A stretch of 64,000 nt of DNA from Trema orientale (taxonomy: Eukaryota > Streptophyta > Magnoliopsida > Rosales > Cannabaceae): the NCBI GenBank assembly GCA_002914845.1, contig JXTC01000088.1, forward strand, positions 519,385-583,384, given 5' to 3'. The position numbers were made by a program, and so were the translations under genes. The notes beneath the pieces are model-generated. The model had not been told where the DNA came from. It saw only the letters and a program-made list of their open reading frames with translations, and ran no database searches. The first letter of the stretch is position 1; each line of letters begins with the position of its first letter. Positions 12,376-27,462 of this stretch are shown in pieces.

Positions 12376-14497
12376 TTACCTGTCTTTAATTTTTTTGGGA
12401 TCAGGAGTTTTTGGATCCAATGGTATTATTGGTATTGTTTTTGTTTCCTGGATGGTTAGTAGTGCTGGAAGTGATAATGTAGTGGACTCATCGTCGTCAA
12501 ATATTTTTGACACGATTATGTCAATTAAAACTCCCTTTGTTCTGAAATAGATTTGGAATATTTCTGTTATCCCCACAATTGTTCGATTACGGGCAATAAT
12601 ATTGTTGGATCGGTATAGCCTTCTTCTATTGTCAACGTTGAATATGTTTTTTTTATCAGAGCTTGAGCTGTTTTTCCAAAAATTTTGATGACAGTGAATC
12701 CCGTCTCATCCTGTATTCTGGTGTTTAATTTATACCTATTGGAAGAATAGTATGAGAAAACAATTTGGTATGAGGGAAAAGAGAGAAATAATTTAATTAT
12801 TGATGAATGTTGTGAAATGTAATTTTTTTATATGAGTTGTTTAATTAAGAAAATTTTAGTATAAGTTCTTGGATTTTATTTTTTTACCAGAGAATTGGGG
12901 TTGATGTGAGATGACCATAGGTGTCGCACCACTATCCACTTCCTGCTTCTAGAACTTGTCTAGAACATTGGTGGTAGGAATTGTAATACCAACCTTGATG
13001 TGTTTCAAATTTGAATATTGTTGCATTTACCGTAAATTTGGTGCCCTGAAAGTAATGTAAAAAAATTTGATATTAGTATGAATTATAGTATAAAATAGTC
13101 TTTTAATTAATAGGATTGTATTTTTCTTCACCTGTCGTGCTAAGGAATCTAGTTGATTTAATTCTGCAATTGTTTTTCTGTTCTGTAATTTTTGTTGTTC
13201 TGGCGGTTGGATTTCTCTTGGAACAGGAGCTGGTAGGAACTCGATATGTTGTGTTGTATATAGGAATCTAAATAATAGATTGATTAAAAAAATAATATTT
13301 AATAAAGATAAATAAGATATTTTTGTTTTTTGGTTTCATAATTTTAAAAAAGTATGGGAAGCAATTGTTACCTTATTTTTAATGCATTAGCTTCTGGTAC
13401 GTCTATATTCATATAATATATTGTTGCACATGTACTTGCTGCATATATATTTTCTATTTAATACAAAAGTTTATATTAGTTTTTATGTAATTATGGCATA
13501 ACATTATTTTTATATATAGATATCAGTTGTAATTGTTAATTACCTAGATATTGTTTTATTGTCATAGATGTAAAAATAGTTATAATTGGTTCCTCCATAG
13601 TTTGTACAAAATCTGCAGTAAACTTTTTTACTGCTTCTCCCTATAAAGTGATTTGTAATTTTTCGCTCCTGCAATCAAATAGAATAATATTACAGTATGA
13701 TTAGAATAAAGAATAAAATCTTTTCCTTGATACGTAAATTTTTATGATAAATAGATTCATCACCTGATATTTTGTAGTGTCAGTGTCCGTTTCAGTGTCA
13801 TTTTTCCTTTGACATTGGTTTCTTCTAAGTCTTGTATCTCTGTCAACATTCCTATAATATCTGGTATAAAAAGAAAGAAGTTGATGTAAAAAAAATTTAA
13901 ATAAATATTATTAAGTCTAAGTAAAGAGATAATATTGTGATTCATGATATCTGATAAAATATCGTGAATATCTTTCCTTGAAGCTAGTTGGTTAAACTCT
14001 GCAAAATAAAATTTATGCATTGGAATGTTTGCTGCTAGAGTTGTTACTAGAGTGAAGGATGTCGCTTTGGCAAATTGTAGCATTGCGATATGAGGGACGA
14101 TTCTGTATTTTGGCTTCTCTGGTGCTACGTTAAAATTATTTATTTAGTATACTTCTCCTTCAGTTATTTGTTGTGAAATGTAGTCTGCATCTCGAACTTT
14201 GATCGTTCCATGAATTACTTCGTGCTATGTTTTATGAGAAAAAAAATGTTTAATTGTTATATGCTATATTATGAAGTGAAATACTAAAATATATAGTTAT
14301 TAATTAAAGTAAATGATAATAAAGTGTCATGTAAGGAGGATTAATGCTATTTTTTTTACCTTATGATCGACCACGACACAGTCGAGGCTTATGATTCGTC
14401 CAGTTATGTAATCATTGTTGTGCCCGAGTCGACTAATGCGAGCTTCTATAGGTCCAAAAACTTCATTCGGTTTGAGAGATCGTATTGATGTTGACAT
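12376..14497 (-). pseudogene. Helitron-borne RPA70-like (OB-fold) gene, probably decayed
   Basis: On the minus strand a start at 14497 opens MSTSIRSLKPNEVFGPIEAR, continuing with GRIISLDCVVVDHK, typical of the first OB-fold of plant RPA70-like proteins. Further exon-like blocks follow at 13760-14083 (GMLTEIQDLEETNVKGK), about 12900-13030 (GWYYNSYHQCSRQV, from the zinc-containing C-terminal domain) and 12376-12576 (acidic C-terminal extension). AT-rich introns appear to separate the blocks. At least one stop replaces a conserved tryptophan in the C-terminal block (GSG, stop, WCDTYGHL). Such RPA genes are standard passengers of plant Helitrons and are thought to bind single-stranded DNA during rolling-circle transposition. 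Exon borders were not resolved. Confidence 0.7.
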
Positions 14498-14657
14498 TTC
14501 TTTTTTGTTTTAGCTACAAAATAAAGAAATTTCATAAGATGAAGATTATATTAGGGATGTATGAAAAATTCACGTATAAAAGGTTAAGAAGTGGATATAT
14601 AAATTCATATTAGAATAACATTTTAACAATACTTAATTGATAGTATAATTTTTATAC

Positions 14658-17435
14658 TTACGTAAGATTATGTAAAATTTCTTTGTATACTATATTTTTC
14701 ACATATGCGGGATATTTATTGGTAGATTCGTTTATTAATATATATAGTCTTTTTGGTATTGTTACTCGTGATAGAGCTACGTATAATTGACTATGTGTAA
14801 AGACTTCATTTTCTAGATAAATACCTACTTATTGTCATTGCATAACATATTTTTACATGAAATTGCCTTCTTTTTAAGGTAAATGGCCATCGTGATTCAT
14901 TTGTGATCATTTCTATTCTTGGAATATAGACTTTTTCATTTTCATTATTTGAATTTATAATTGAGCCTTCTATGATTTTATTTGTTAATTATGTGATCAT
15001 AAGTCTTATGCCATTGCATAATCCTATTGACTGATTTAAATTTTGTAATAACATTATTAGAGTTGCAACCTTGAGATTTAATTCATGTGGTGATACACCG
15101 TTAAAATTCAAAGTATGCAAAAATTCTTGAGGGTATAATAGGTTAGTTCATCAATATTTGTGTTGAAGCTACTATTGTGTCATAGCTATAATAAGTTTTC
15201 GATTCGTTAGGTGTTAAGGACAGTATATATTTATTTATATCGTCAGCTATTTTACTTTTTGGTGTTATTATTGCTCTGTATCATATATAGTTGATATTAT
15301 GAAATTTTTTTAGAGATTATTATATATTAATTTTGAGATTTTTCAATTGGATTTGATTCGTATTGTATTATATATTTTTCTGGTATTTTAATCCATGTTG
15401 CATCTTTATTTTCAGGATCTTTTATTCCTTCTATGGTATTGTTTCCAACACTTAATATCCATTTTAAAAATTCTAGGATTTCTTTTTTTTTTCTTGTTAT
15501 GTTGTATAAGGGTTTTTTAATCTCATATTTTCTGTTAGTGATAATAGCTTAAAATATGACCATAAGTAAGAATTATTTATACTTGCATTTATTATGTCTT
15601 CTTTTGTTTCAGCAGGTATAACAGGTAAAATTTGTCGGAAATTACCACCTAATATGATTGTCATTCCACCAAAAAGTTGGTCAAAATTATTCTTTAAATC
15701 TTTCAGTGTCTTATCTAAGGCTTCGAAACAATGTTTGTTATTCATTAGTGCTTCATCCCATAACATAAGTGATGTTTTTTCAATTAATTTTGCTAATTGA
15801 GTTCCTTTTTTGATGTGACAGGTAGAAAATTTATCAGTTGATAAAGGTATTCGAAATCTTGAATGTGCAGTTCTGTCCTTAGGTAATAATAATGAAGTTA
15901 TTCTAAATGATGCAACAGCTAGAACAATTCCATTATTCGATATGATTTTGGTGATAGTTGTATTCCATAAATAAATTTTTCCAGTACCTCCATATCCGTA
16001 GATAAAGAATAAATTTTCTTTTTTTGTTGTTTATTGATTCTATAATTTGTTCGTAGATATAACATTGTTCATTATTTAAGTTTTTTTCTAAGATATTATT
16101 TTCTTCTCTTAGTTTATTAGTGTCATAGTTTAATTCTTCTCATAAAAGTTTGTTATTTAAGTCGTCAATCAATGTACCTGTTGGTAGCAGTAAATTAAAA
16201 TTTGTTAATTTCGATGAATTTAAATTTAGTTATTTTTCTAATTCATACAATACATAATTATATAATTCATTTTCTAGAATCTGAAAATTCGGGTTATTGA
16301 ATGAAGTTTTTATTCTGTGTAAAATGTCTTCTGTCATAAGTTTCCAATAATTTTCAAGTAATATTGTTGGATTATTTACGTTACAAAATAGTAAGATCAT
16401 TGTAAATAATTGTCGTAATTGATGGGATATCGACCAAAATGAGGCTTCTAGTATTGATTCGTTCCATTCTTTATCATCTCCTAATAAGCCTAATGTATTG
16501 CATGCTGTTTAATTTGTTGAATGCGTTATACCATCAATTGTTCGTATAGATTCAAAACTTATTGATTCTTTTTGATGATTTAGTAACAATTTCAAGTACT
16601 ATAACTCTCCAGAACTTGGGTGGAAATAAAAAGTTCGTCCTATTGAATATCCTGATTTTCTAGGAGTCTAAATTTTGTCTTTATTATTCCAGACCCATTT
16701 TGTGGGGAATTATGTATATGATAATTGTTTAGCTTCTATATTAAATTTATTAATTTCCATCTATTCTATCAGAGTTATTTTTTCAATTCCTGGTTGTCTA
16801 ACTATATTATTGAGATGTTGATTTGAATGAAATATTATATTTTGTATACGTGGTAAATGAATTATTAATCTCTATACCGCTGGATTCTTATGATGTATGG
16901 GATATTCATATACTCTCCATATGGCCTCATACTGTGTTATGTACCGGCAATTTATATAGTTTTTTATTTCATCTATTTCTTTATAAACGGTTTCTCTATA
17001 TTGTTCTACACATACTTGTCTTTTATTACTGCTCGTAATTTATCTGGACCTTTTGTTAAGTATTTGAATAAATATTTCATTAACATAGATTGTGAGCAGA
17101 TTTCGATATTTATGTGGGCATGGAATTTTAAGCATAAATCTTTATCGTAAGGGACTACAAATCTATTGTCTAATTTAATACTTTTTTTTTGTACATAGAA
17201 TGTTGTATTTCTGCGTTTGTAATCGATGAATCCGTTTTCTTCAATAGTTATTTCGTTTTTAAATTTTTTAGGAAATTTTTTAGAATAAACTGAATTTTTC
17301 ATACAACGGTAATGTGTTTTAGTAGCGCTACATGGCCCGTATATTATGAATTCTGCTATGATGTGGTACTCTTATGGGTTTTCTTCAAGGTTAGGTATTT
17401 CGAATGAGATTAGTTTATCTATTTGCTGTGGAGTG
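14658..17435 (-). pseudogene. Helitron Rep/helicase, truncated PIF1-like helicase
   Basis: Recognisable blocks in order on the minus strand are FIIYGPCSATKTHYRCM and LKFHAHINIEICSQS (17.0-17.4 kb, Rep-to-helicase linker), LGLLGDDKEWNESILEASFW and LRQLFTMILLFCNVNNP (16.3-16.5 kb), Walker A GYGGTGKIYLWN (about 15.98 kb), Walker B MLWDEALMNNKHCFEALDKT and GGNFRQILPVIP (15.5-15.77 kb), and the C-terminal SQLYVALSRVTIPKRLYILI ending in a stop at 14658-14660. Stops and frameshifts interrupt the frame, including one in the 17.35-kb block. The N-terminal part expected to hold the HUH endonuclease motif is not found to the right of about 17435, so the element cannot encode a complete Rep/helicase. Confidence 0.8.
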
Positions 17436-18000
17436 AAAGAAGATAAGATTGCAAATATACAAAACATATTTGAAAAATACAGTGATTTCTAAGAGCAGGA
17501 GGGAAAAAAAATTGCTTGTTATACATCAATCGAAGCCAATATACATGGTAATTTTTGGACAATTAATATGTTACTCCATATGATAATAGAATCTGCAATC
17601 ATCATTGCCAAAATATATTCAAAAGACAGACCAAGAGCTAAATAGTGAGGGAATAATATCTACCTGAACAACTGAGGAGCTAAGGAAAAGATCAGAAGAC
17701 GCCAAAGTCAATCTCTCTACCAGAACCTGGACAAAAGAATAACCTGGCCTAATCACAAATAGGGAAGATAAAAGAGATCAAAAAGTTCTGCCCATGAAGT
17801 AAGCACAGAAAAGTATCTGGAGGACAATACCACTAAATGGTGCCCCTCAAAGCCCGAAAAAACTAAGGAAAGAAGAGAGGCGGGAAGGAGGAAGGGGTAA
17901 AATCTTGTTCTTATATGTACAACAAATTCTATTTATTGCATAGTGCATAACTGCACAATTTTAGAAACAGAACATACAGAGACCAACACACACAGACACA

Positions 18001-18003
18001 CAC

Positions 18004-18062
<59 letters not shown>
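18001..18062. repeat. GATA/GA microsatellite
   Basis: A short (GATA)n run passes into an uninterrupted (GA)n tract to about 18061. A second, interrupted GA tract lies at about 18511-18586. Both sit in a tandemly duplicated block. Confidence 0.9.
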
Positions 18063-18069
<7 letters not shown>

Positions 18070-18090
18070 GAAGAAATGCTAGATACAAAT

Positions 18091-18900
18091 ATTCAAAGGA
18101 AAAGCAAAAGGAGAGATAATATCAGACATAAAAGGCTATAGTAAAAGATAGAAACATGTTCTGATTTCTAATGCAAGAATAAAAAGATGAAAATATTCAA
18201 AGGAAAAGCAAAAGGAGAGATAATATCAGACATAAAAGGCTATAGTAAAAGATAGAAACATGTTTTGATTTCTAATGCAAGAATAAAAAGATGAAAATAG
18301 GAACTGTATACACCAATAAAGAATATAACAGAATTTAACTAAATCAGAAATCAAGGACAAAAATACAAACATAAATACTGAAATAATGCATACTAATAAA
18401 TAACACAATAAAATGAACTGAATTCAGTACCAATAACAGAATTTAATAACATGATTAACAGTGGATAAGATTTATTATAACAACAAAAACAATAACATGC
18501 ACACACACAAACAGAGAGAGAGAGAGAGAGAAGAGGAGAGAGAGAGAGAGAGAAGAGGAGAGAGAGAGAGAGAGAGAAAAAGAGAAGAAGAAATGCTAGA
18601 TACAAATATTCAATGGAAGAGCAAAATGGGAGATAATATCATACATAAAAGGCTGTAGTAAAAGATTGAAACATTCTCTGATCTCTAATCTAGGAATAAA
18701 AAGACCGAAATAGGAACTGTACACACCAATAAAGAGCATAGCAGCATTTAACTAAATCAGAAACTAAGGACAAAAATATAAATATAAATACTGAAATAAT
18801 GCACACTAATAAAGAGTACAATAAAACGAACTGGATTCAGTACCAATGACATAATTTAATACCATGATTCACAAAGATAGCATTTATGACAACAACAAAA
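18091..18900. repeat. Tandemly duplicated block inside the Helitron region
   Basis: A 104-bp unit at 18091-18194 is repeated almost perfectly at 18195-18298. A longer, more diverged copy begins at 18608 and extends to about 18900, each large copy being preceded by a GA-rich tract. The copies start ATTCAAAGGAAAAGCAAAAG or a variant. No coding function is visible. Confidence 0.8.
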
Positions 18901-19329
18901 ATAATAAATGTCTATATGCTGCACATATAATATATAGAATTCACATTAATTAAGAACAACACAAAATTTAGTTGTAATTCAGAGAAACCAAAGAATATAC
19001 ACAACAGATCATAATAAATGTTAAAAGTACCTGATACAGTGCCAAGAAAAAACCTTGCAAATCAAGTGCAGATAGGTATAGGTTATGGAAAGAGTAAGAT
19101 AAGGGATAAAACTATAGTAAGCACAGTTAAAGAATCTAGTAATAAACACAGAAAGAGTTTTGAGAGTAACCGAGATAGAAATGGGTAGGATATAGAAAAT
19201 ACAATGAATGGCTATAGTATATATATAATTAAACAACAGTAAAACATGCATCAAAGATATTAAGAAAAGCAAACTAAACACATGGCAGTATATAAAGCCA
19301 ACCCCGAAATAATAATACATGTATTAAAT

Positions 19330-20300
19330 ATTCTAAAAAAAGAAAAGAAAAACACTCAGAGACTTACTGAGGACAACATTTTGAACTTTCTATTTTTTTA
19401 TTCTTTTTTTTTTTGAATATGAATAATAAGAAAATATCAAGAAAGTATTAAATAACAGGTTTTTTCTCATAAATATAAACCCACAGATCATCAAAGCAAC
19501 TATTAGCATAATGATTAACACCAAAAAAATTTAGTGATATCATATACATTTTTTTTAAAAAAAAGGAAAACTCACAAACAGGAAATCGTGATATTTTAAT
19601 CTATTTATCTTCTTTTTTTAGCTTTTTTCCGCAGTATGAATAACAATAAAATATCATTATAGCATTAAATAAGGATTCTGAGATCACTCATACAAAGTAA
19701 GAGATTGTCTAAAGTGAAAATAGAGGCAATAATCAATACTAAAAAAATCGGAGAGGATCAACAAACATCAGACAAAAAATCTTTAAAGGAAAAAGAAGAA
19801 GAACAAAGACTCAGAGGCTTACTGAATACGAAACTTTCATTTTTCTACTCTTTTTTCTTTTTTCAATTTACCTAATAAGAAAATGTCAAGCAAAAATTAA
19901 ATAACACGTCTCATCCCATGAATATAAAGCTACAGATCATATAAAACAGAATTTAAATAATGATTGACATCAAAAAAATCTGTTAATAATACATGTGTTA
20001 AGGAAAAAAAGAAAAACACTCAAAACACTAACTCGAAATCTAAATATTTTTCAGTCGATTCACTGTTTTTTTAATCAATTTTTTTTTTTCCCTAAATGTG
20101 AATAATAACAAAATATCAATGTAGCATTAAATACCAATTCTGACATCAATAACACAGAGTAACAGATGATATAAACTGAAAATATAGGGAAGAATCAATA
20201 CCCAAAAAATCGGAAACAATCAACAAATGCCAAACAGGTGAAAATTAAAAAAAAAGGACAATTCATTCCGAAAATGCTCTAGAACATGATTCAGACATTT
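19330..20300. repeat. Diverged tandem repeats
   Basis: Phrases such as AAACACTCAGAGACTTACTGA, followed by a T-rich tract and then an AATAAxAAAATxTCA block, recur near 19355, 19805 and 20018. This indicates an old tandem array of units a few hundred bases long. Confidence 0.5.
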
Positions 20301-20669
20301 TCATGACAAAAAAATTGGGACAAACATAAGCAATTTCGTAGATGAACAAAGATAAAACCTGAATACAATCTAACAAATAAATACAACACACATCACGCAA
20401 AATAAAATATAATTTCTAAAGAGCAGAGTTTCAAATAGAAACAATACCAGACAAAGAGAGGAGATTACCACATAACATACTACACTTCAAATCCAAGTAG
20501 AGAAGAAGCAATCAACGCACAAAAAAATCGAAAAACAAAAGGTGGGAAAGGGGCAAAAAATAATGGGGAAGAAGGGACCCATATCAGATGGAGTAGAGAG
20601 AAGCCATCGGATAAAGAGGGAAAAGAGGGATACCCAAGGGAAAGTTACAGAACAAAAAGCCACAATGGT

Positions 20670-21110
20670 CAAAACCCTATCAGATGAAGAGCTGGCGGAA
20701 AGACCGAAGCACCGCCCAAATGACGAAAAGGCCAGCTGCAATCCCTCACACAAAGCAGATGGAGAAGGGCATTTAATGGAGAAGGGTATTTTCGCCAAAC
20801 CACAAACAAGAAAACTGAAAGGCCAAAAAAACCACACACACACTATTACCACATAGAGCAATCGCAAGGGCAAAATCCTCAAACCACCTAAAAGAATCCC
20901 ATCAGACAGAGAGCTGGCGGAGACAATAAAGTACCACCGAAATGATAAAAAAGCCACATGCAATCCCCCACACAAAACAAATAGAGAAGGGCATTTTTGA
21001 CAAAGCACAAATCACAAAACTGAAAGGACAAAAAAATCACACCCACATGATTACCACATATAGCAATCCCAAGGGCAAAACTGTCCAACCACCCAAAGAA
21101 AGGGGGCAAA
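20670..21110. repeat. Two-copy tandem repeat (about 200 bp) near the Helitron 5' end
   Basis: About 20675-20880 and 20895-21095 are clearly homologous. Both contain AGAGCTGGCGGA, then CAATCCC-CACAAA, GAGAAGGGCATTT, AAACTGAAAGG and ATTACCACATA in the same order. The repeat creates long chance open frames on both strands that I do not regard as genes. Confidence 0.8.
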
Positions 21111-21181
21111 AAAAAAAAAATACTATTTTTTGTACAGTAAAAGTAGAGGGCATGAATAGTGTTCCCGTGCTCCCTTTTAGA

Positions 21182-21759
21182 TATTTATAATAATTTGGTA
21201 TTTGAAGATGATACTTTTCTCATTTATTTTTATTTACGAATTAGTAATTTCTCACTTTATTGATTTGAAATAGTACAACGACTAATTTATCACTTTATTG
21301 ATTTGAAGTGGTACAATGACTTTACGTTAACTAAAAAAAAAAAAAAAAAANAAAGTTAAACAAAATGATTTTTTTTCTTTTTTTTTTTTTTATGAATAAC
21401 TACTTATTTTATTCGAGCCTAGCAAATGTGTATTTTGAAATTGATCATCGCCATCATTGTTTTTGTGTTAAATTTTTTTTTGATAACGAAATCATTCAAC
21501 TATTCAAATTTTAATTTTCAAAGAAAAAGGCAAAATGAACTTGTTTTTCTTACATCTTTTTCTTATCACCTTTTATTAGTGGTCCTTTATACCTCGAAAA
21601 TGTTCGTTACTTTAATACTGGGAATCTGGGAGATGTATGCACTATGCATCATGCATCGCTCAACATGGCGTGAAAATTGAAGTGGAAATTAGATTATTAT
21701 ACGGTTGTTTTTGAAAAAAAATTGAAAAATATGGTGGTTTCCGTTTTTTAGGTGCAGTA
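21182..21759. other. AT-rich spacer between elements
   Basis: Poly-A and poly-T tracts flank a single N at 21351, probably an unresolved homopolymer. No coding or RNA feature is supported. Confidence 0.5.
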
Positions 21760-21977
21760 CGGTTTTTATTAGAAAAATATAGTTTTTAAAAAGATATTTG
21801 AAAAAATATCATTTTTTAAAATAGTAACTAGTTTCTGGTAACCAATTTCCAGAAACTGGCAACTAGTAATCAACGATATTTAAAATTGGTAACCAGTAAT
21901 CAGCAACTAGTAACTATTTTAAAAGTGGTATGTTTCTAAATATTTTTTAAAAAGTGATATTTTTCTAATAAAAACCG
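21760..21977. mobile_element. Foldback (palindromic) element
   Basis: The left end CGGTTTTTATTAGAAAAATAT is mirrored at the right end ATATTTTTCTAATAAAAACCG. The arms continue inward to AGTAACTAGTTTCTGGTAACC, opposed by GGTAACCAGTAATC and AACTAGTAACTATTTT. The 218-bp unit could fold into one long imperfect hairpin. No target duplication is recognisable. Confidence 0.65.
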
Positions 21978-22072
21978 AATGAAAATTGAAAAAAAGCATG
22001 ACTTCCGTATTTTTGTAATTCTTTTCGGTTTTTGTGGGTAAAAATGTTAGGAACACAAAACTGAAAAGCTAA

Positions 22073-24254
22073 GGGCCCGTTTAACCCAGAAACTTTGAAA
22101 GCACGGAGTCCAATAAATACTTGTTTGGTGGGCTTGTATCACAAAACTGTTTCCAAGCCCAACTCAGAAAATAGGCTAAAATTGAGAAAACGATTATTTG
22201 TCGTTTTGGGATATTACACAAGACTCAGACCCGTGCCCTTTCCTCCCCTGCGCAGCCATTGATGATGCTTGACCCAATCAGCTCCCCTAACCATTGACGA
22301 GCTCGAGCCACGAACGAAGCTTGAAGCTGACTCAATCCGATTCCTCCTCTGCCATCGACGAAGCTTGAAGCTCTTCTCATTACATTCCTTCTCTGCCATC
22401 GACGAGCAGGTAGCCTCGAAATTTCCTTCTCCTTTTCTCCTCTTGCATCTGTAGCAGTTTTATTCTTTTACCCAAACGAAGTTCAAACAATTTCTAGGGT
22501 TTAAATTCAAACAATTTCATTTGCATCTGAATTGGAAAATAGATTAGGGTTTTCCCTCGTAGACAATTTTTGAGTGTCTTATTACTCTTATCCAAGTAAA
22601 AACGATTTTGGTGATGAGGAATTTTGAATATAGTTGTGAGATTTCTATGTGTGGTTGGATTGTTGTATTGGGTTGTGTTTTGAACTCCTTTTAACCTGTT
22701 TGGTTGCTGAGAAAATAGAGGGATAGAGATTCTTTTTGTATAAGATGAAAAACCCATTACTCTTTTTTTTTTGTGGTTGAATAGGAAAAGAACAAACTAT
22801 TGCTCTGTTATTCTCTTCCCCTTAAACCACAAGAACTGTAGCTGAGCTTTGCTCTTGNATTTCCGGATCTGCAGTACAACAGGACTCTTTAACTCTCTTA
22901 TCAATACAAGAGCAGCGGTCTTGATTGTTGTGGTGCCCAATTCTGACAGCTTTTGTAAGTGACTATCATTATCGAAACCGAGCTCAAATAATATTTATTT
23001 CATAAGGATATTTCTTATGCATAAATCTCATTTATATCCTTCTGCTTAATCACTTATGCTTCTTAATTATTTCTTTGTTATTGTCTTGTGATCTGTTGTT
23101 GGTATTCTCTTCCTTTTTTTTTTTTACTGATGTTTTGTTGTGTTTGTAGTTTGTTTATGTTTGTTTGTGTGTAGTACTGCTCACATACAATACGTTGGAG
23201 TAACAAGTCAATTATTTAGTGAACTTAAGATTGTTGGAAGTTTAGTTTCGATGGTAGAAATATATTTCTTTCCTCTGGTCTTGGGGACTTTTCATGGAAT
23301 TGCTTGTGGTTTAATGTTAGACCGATTGGCTCTTGTTAAGTGGCCATGGACTAGAGATGAGTTGCCTTGACTTGCTTTACTGTTTCATTCTTTATAGATT
23401 GCATGCGACAGAAATAGTTTTTGAAGTTTTGCTCATTGCTCTCTCTTTCTCCTGTTGAACCTTTTCCTAATATCGGGTGTCTCTTGTTAATTGATGTGCA
23501 TGCACTTGGATTAGTAACAATTGTTTCACTTGTATTTTTTAATGTTTCTCATTTTGTTTTAAAACTTTATAACATGTGTTTCTCTTTTTGTTTCAACAGG
23601 TACAAAGGCAGAGATATCTCCATCATCGCAGGTACTCTACATGCCATTTTTAGTTTACTTTGGGAGTTAATAGAGTTAGTACTTTTTATTTGTTTTGATT
23701 ATTTAGAATACATCATAATAGAGTTAGTTCCTTGATTTTAGCAAGCACAATTACTATGGCACCTAAACTTACAAGAGGAAGAGGCAATCATCCAAGAGGT
23801 TTAAAGCAATTGTTTGATTACATTCTTCACTACGGAATGTAATTGAGAGGTGCTTAGGAGTAGAAATTAGTAGAATCATAACTTTCACTTTATTATATGA
23901 TAGTATTTAAGAATTGTATTCCTTTCCTTTAATTTAAGATAGTATCAATGAAGGCATTATAGTATTTTAGTTAGAGCGTATGTAAAGAATTTCATTGTTT
24001 TTTTTTTTTTTTTCGAGTAATAATTTTGTATCACTTAAATCTTTATTTTTAATTAAAATAATTAAACTTAGGAAAAATAGAAACTGTTTTCAAAAATTCT
24101 CAACCAAACACAAATTCCTTGTTTTCAAATTCGAAAACTATTTGAAAACGCTTGTACCAAACGAATTTTCAGATTTTCAAAATTTGGAGTACAACCCTAG
24201 TTTTCAGATAGTATCTTACTTTTAAAGGTTTCAAATCCTACACCAAACGGACCC
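22073..24254. mobile_element. PIF/Harbinger-like DNA element (non-autonomous), TAA target duplication
   Basis: The left end is GGGCCCGTTTAACCC and the right end, on the opposite strand, GGGTCCGTTTGGTG. Both continue to a shared TTTGAAA. Direct TAA triplets flank the unit at 22070-22072 and 24255-24257, the target site expected for PIF/Harbinger. The 2.18-kb interior has exon-like and splice-like sequences (a GC-rich stretch at 22230-22410, AG-GT borders near 23600-23630, and a short frame MAPKLTRGRG starting near 23757) but no recognisable transposase. A single N lies at 22858. The right end is about 110 bp from the TATA box of copy A. Confidence 0.7.
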
Positions 24255-24257
24255 TAA

Positions 24258-26949
<2,692 letters not shown>

Positions 26950-27462
26950 TCCAATGATCTTATCTATCTTCTCGTTTTTTTTTTTTTCTCTTCCTGGTTG
27001 TGACTATGGAACTGTTACAGTGGGACTATGGGACCTTATTTTTGTTAATGGGGGATTATGGGATTTGAGAAGTACTTCATAGCATCTAAGTCTTGGCAAT
27101 TTATTGAGAATATCAGTTTGTTCCTCCCCCCACCCAAGCCCCCTCAGTACATGCTGTTGGCAGGAACATTGAAAGGAAAAAGTAATCTCTATTAAAAAAA
27201 ATTGGTGTCTTTCTACTTTCGGATTGAAATGTTACACATTTTTTTAAAAAAAAAATGAAATAGCGTATAGAAAATTATTGTACTGACACTAACAAAAAAC
27301 AAGTTGAAAATTAAGTTAGTCAAACTTTATTGAAACACTCCAGTATGATCTTCTGAACTATGGTAGAGTATTTTAGTCAAATTAAGTGTAGAACACTCTT
27401 GAGTGTAATTTTTCCTATAATAACAATGTATTTGTTATAGCTTGTCAAGAATTGTGCTTCCA
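26950..27462. other. Spacer downstream of copy A
   Basis: Presumed 3' UTR of copy A followed by AT-rich spacer. I see no gene. Copies of a short phrase (GGGACTATGGGACC and GGGGATTATGGGATT) occur near 27025-27065. Confidence 0.5.

Larger units (their letters stand above)
11850..21181 (-). mobile_element. Decayed Helitron (rolling-circle transposon), minus strand
   Basis: Read on the minus strand, the region carries Rep-region remains, a PIF1-type helicase (14658-17435) and an RPA70-like gene (about 12376-14497), the gene set of plant autonomous Helitrons. A plausible 5' terminus is the minus-strand string TCTAAAAGGGAGCACGGGAA beginning at 21181 and preceded by A, fitting insertion between A and T. 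Near the other end, 11874-11892 holds a GC-rich string (GCCCGCGCCGTTGTTGCG) reminiscent of the 3' hairpin of plant Helitrons, but I could not fix the terminal CTRR. Ends are therefore approximate. The coding parts carry several stops, and 17.45-21.1 kb is filled with simple and tandem repeats. Confidence 0.65.

Noticed and set aside
18393-18658. Frames rich in Arg/Glu or Ser/Leu near 18.4-18.66 kb
   Set aside because: Translations of the GA microsatellite.
20487-21190. Overlapping frames of 70-173 codons on both strands near 20.5-21.2 kb
   Set aside because: They come from the two-copy tandem repeat, overlap each other and show no protein family.
27025-27070. WD-like phrase GLWDLIFVNGGLWDLRS downstream of copy A
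   Set aside because: A short tandem phrase in the 3' region after the stop codon, with no exon structure; probably chance or a local duplication.
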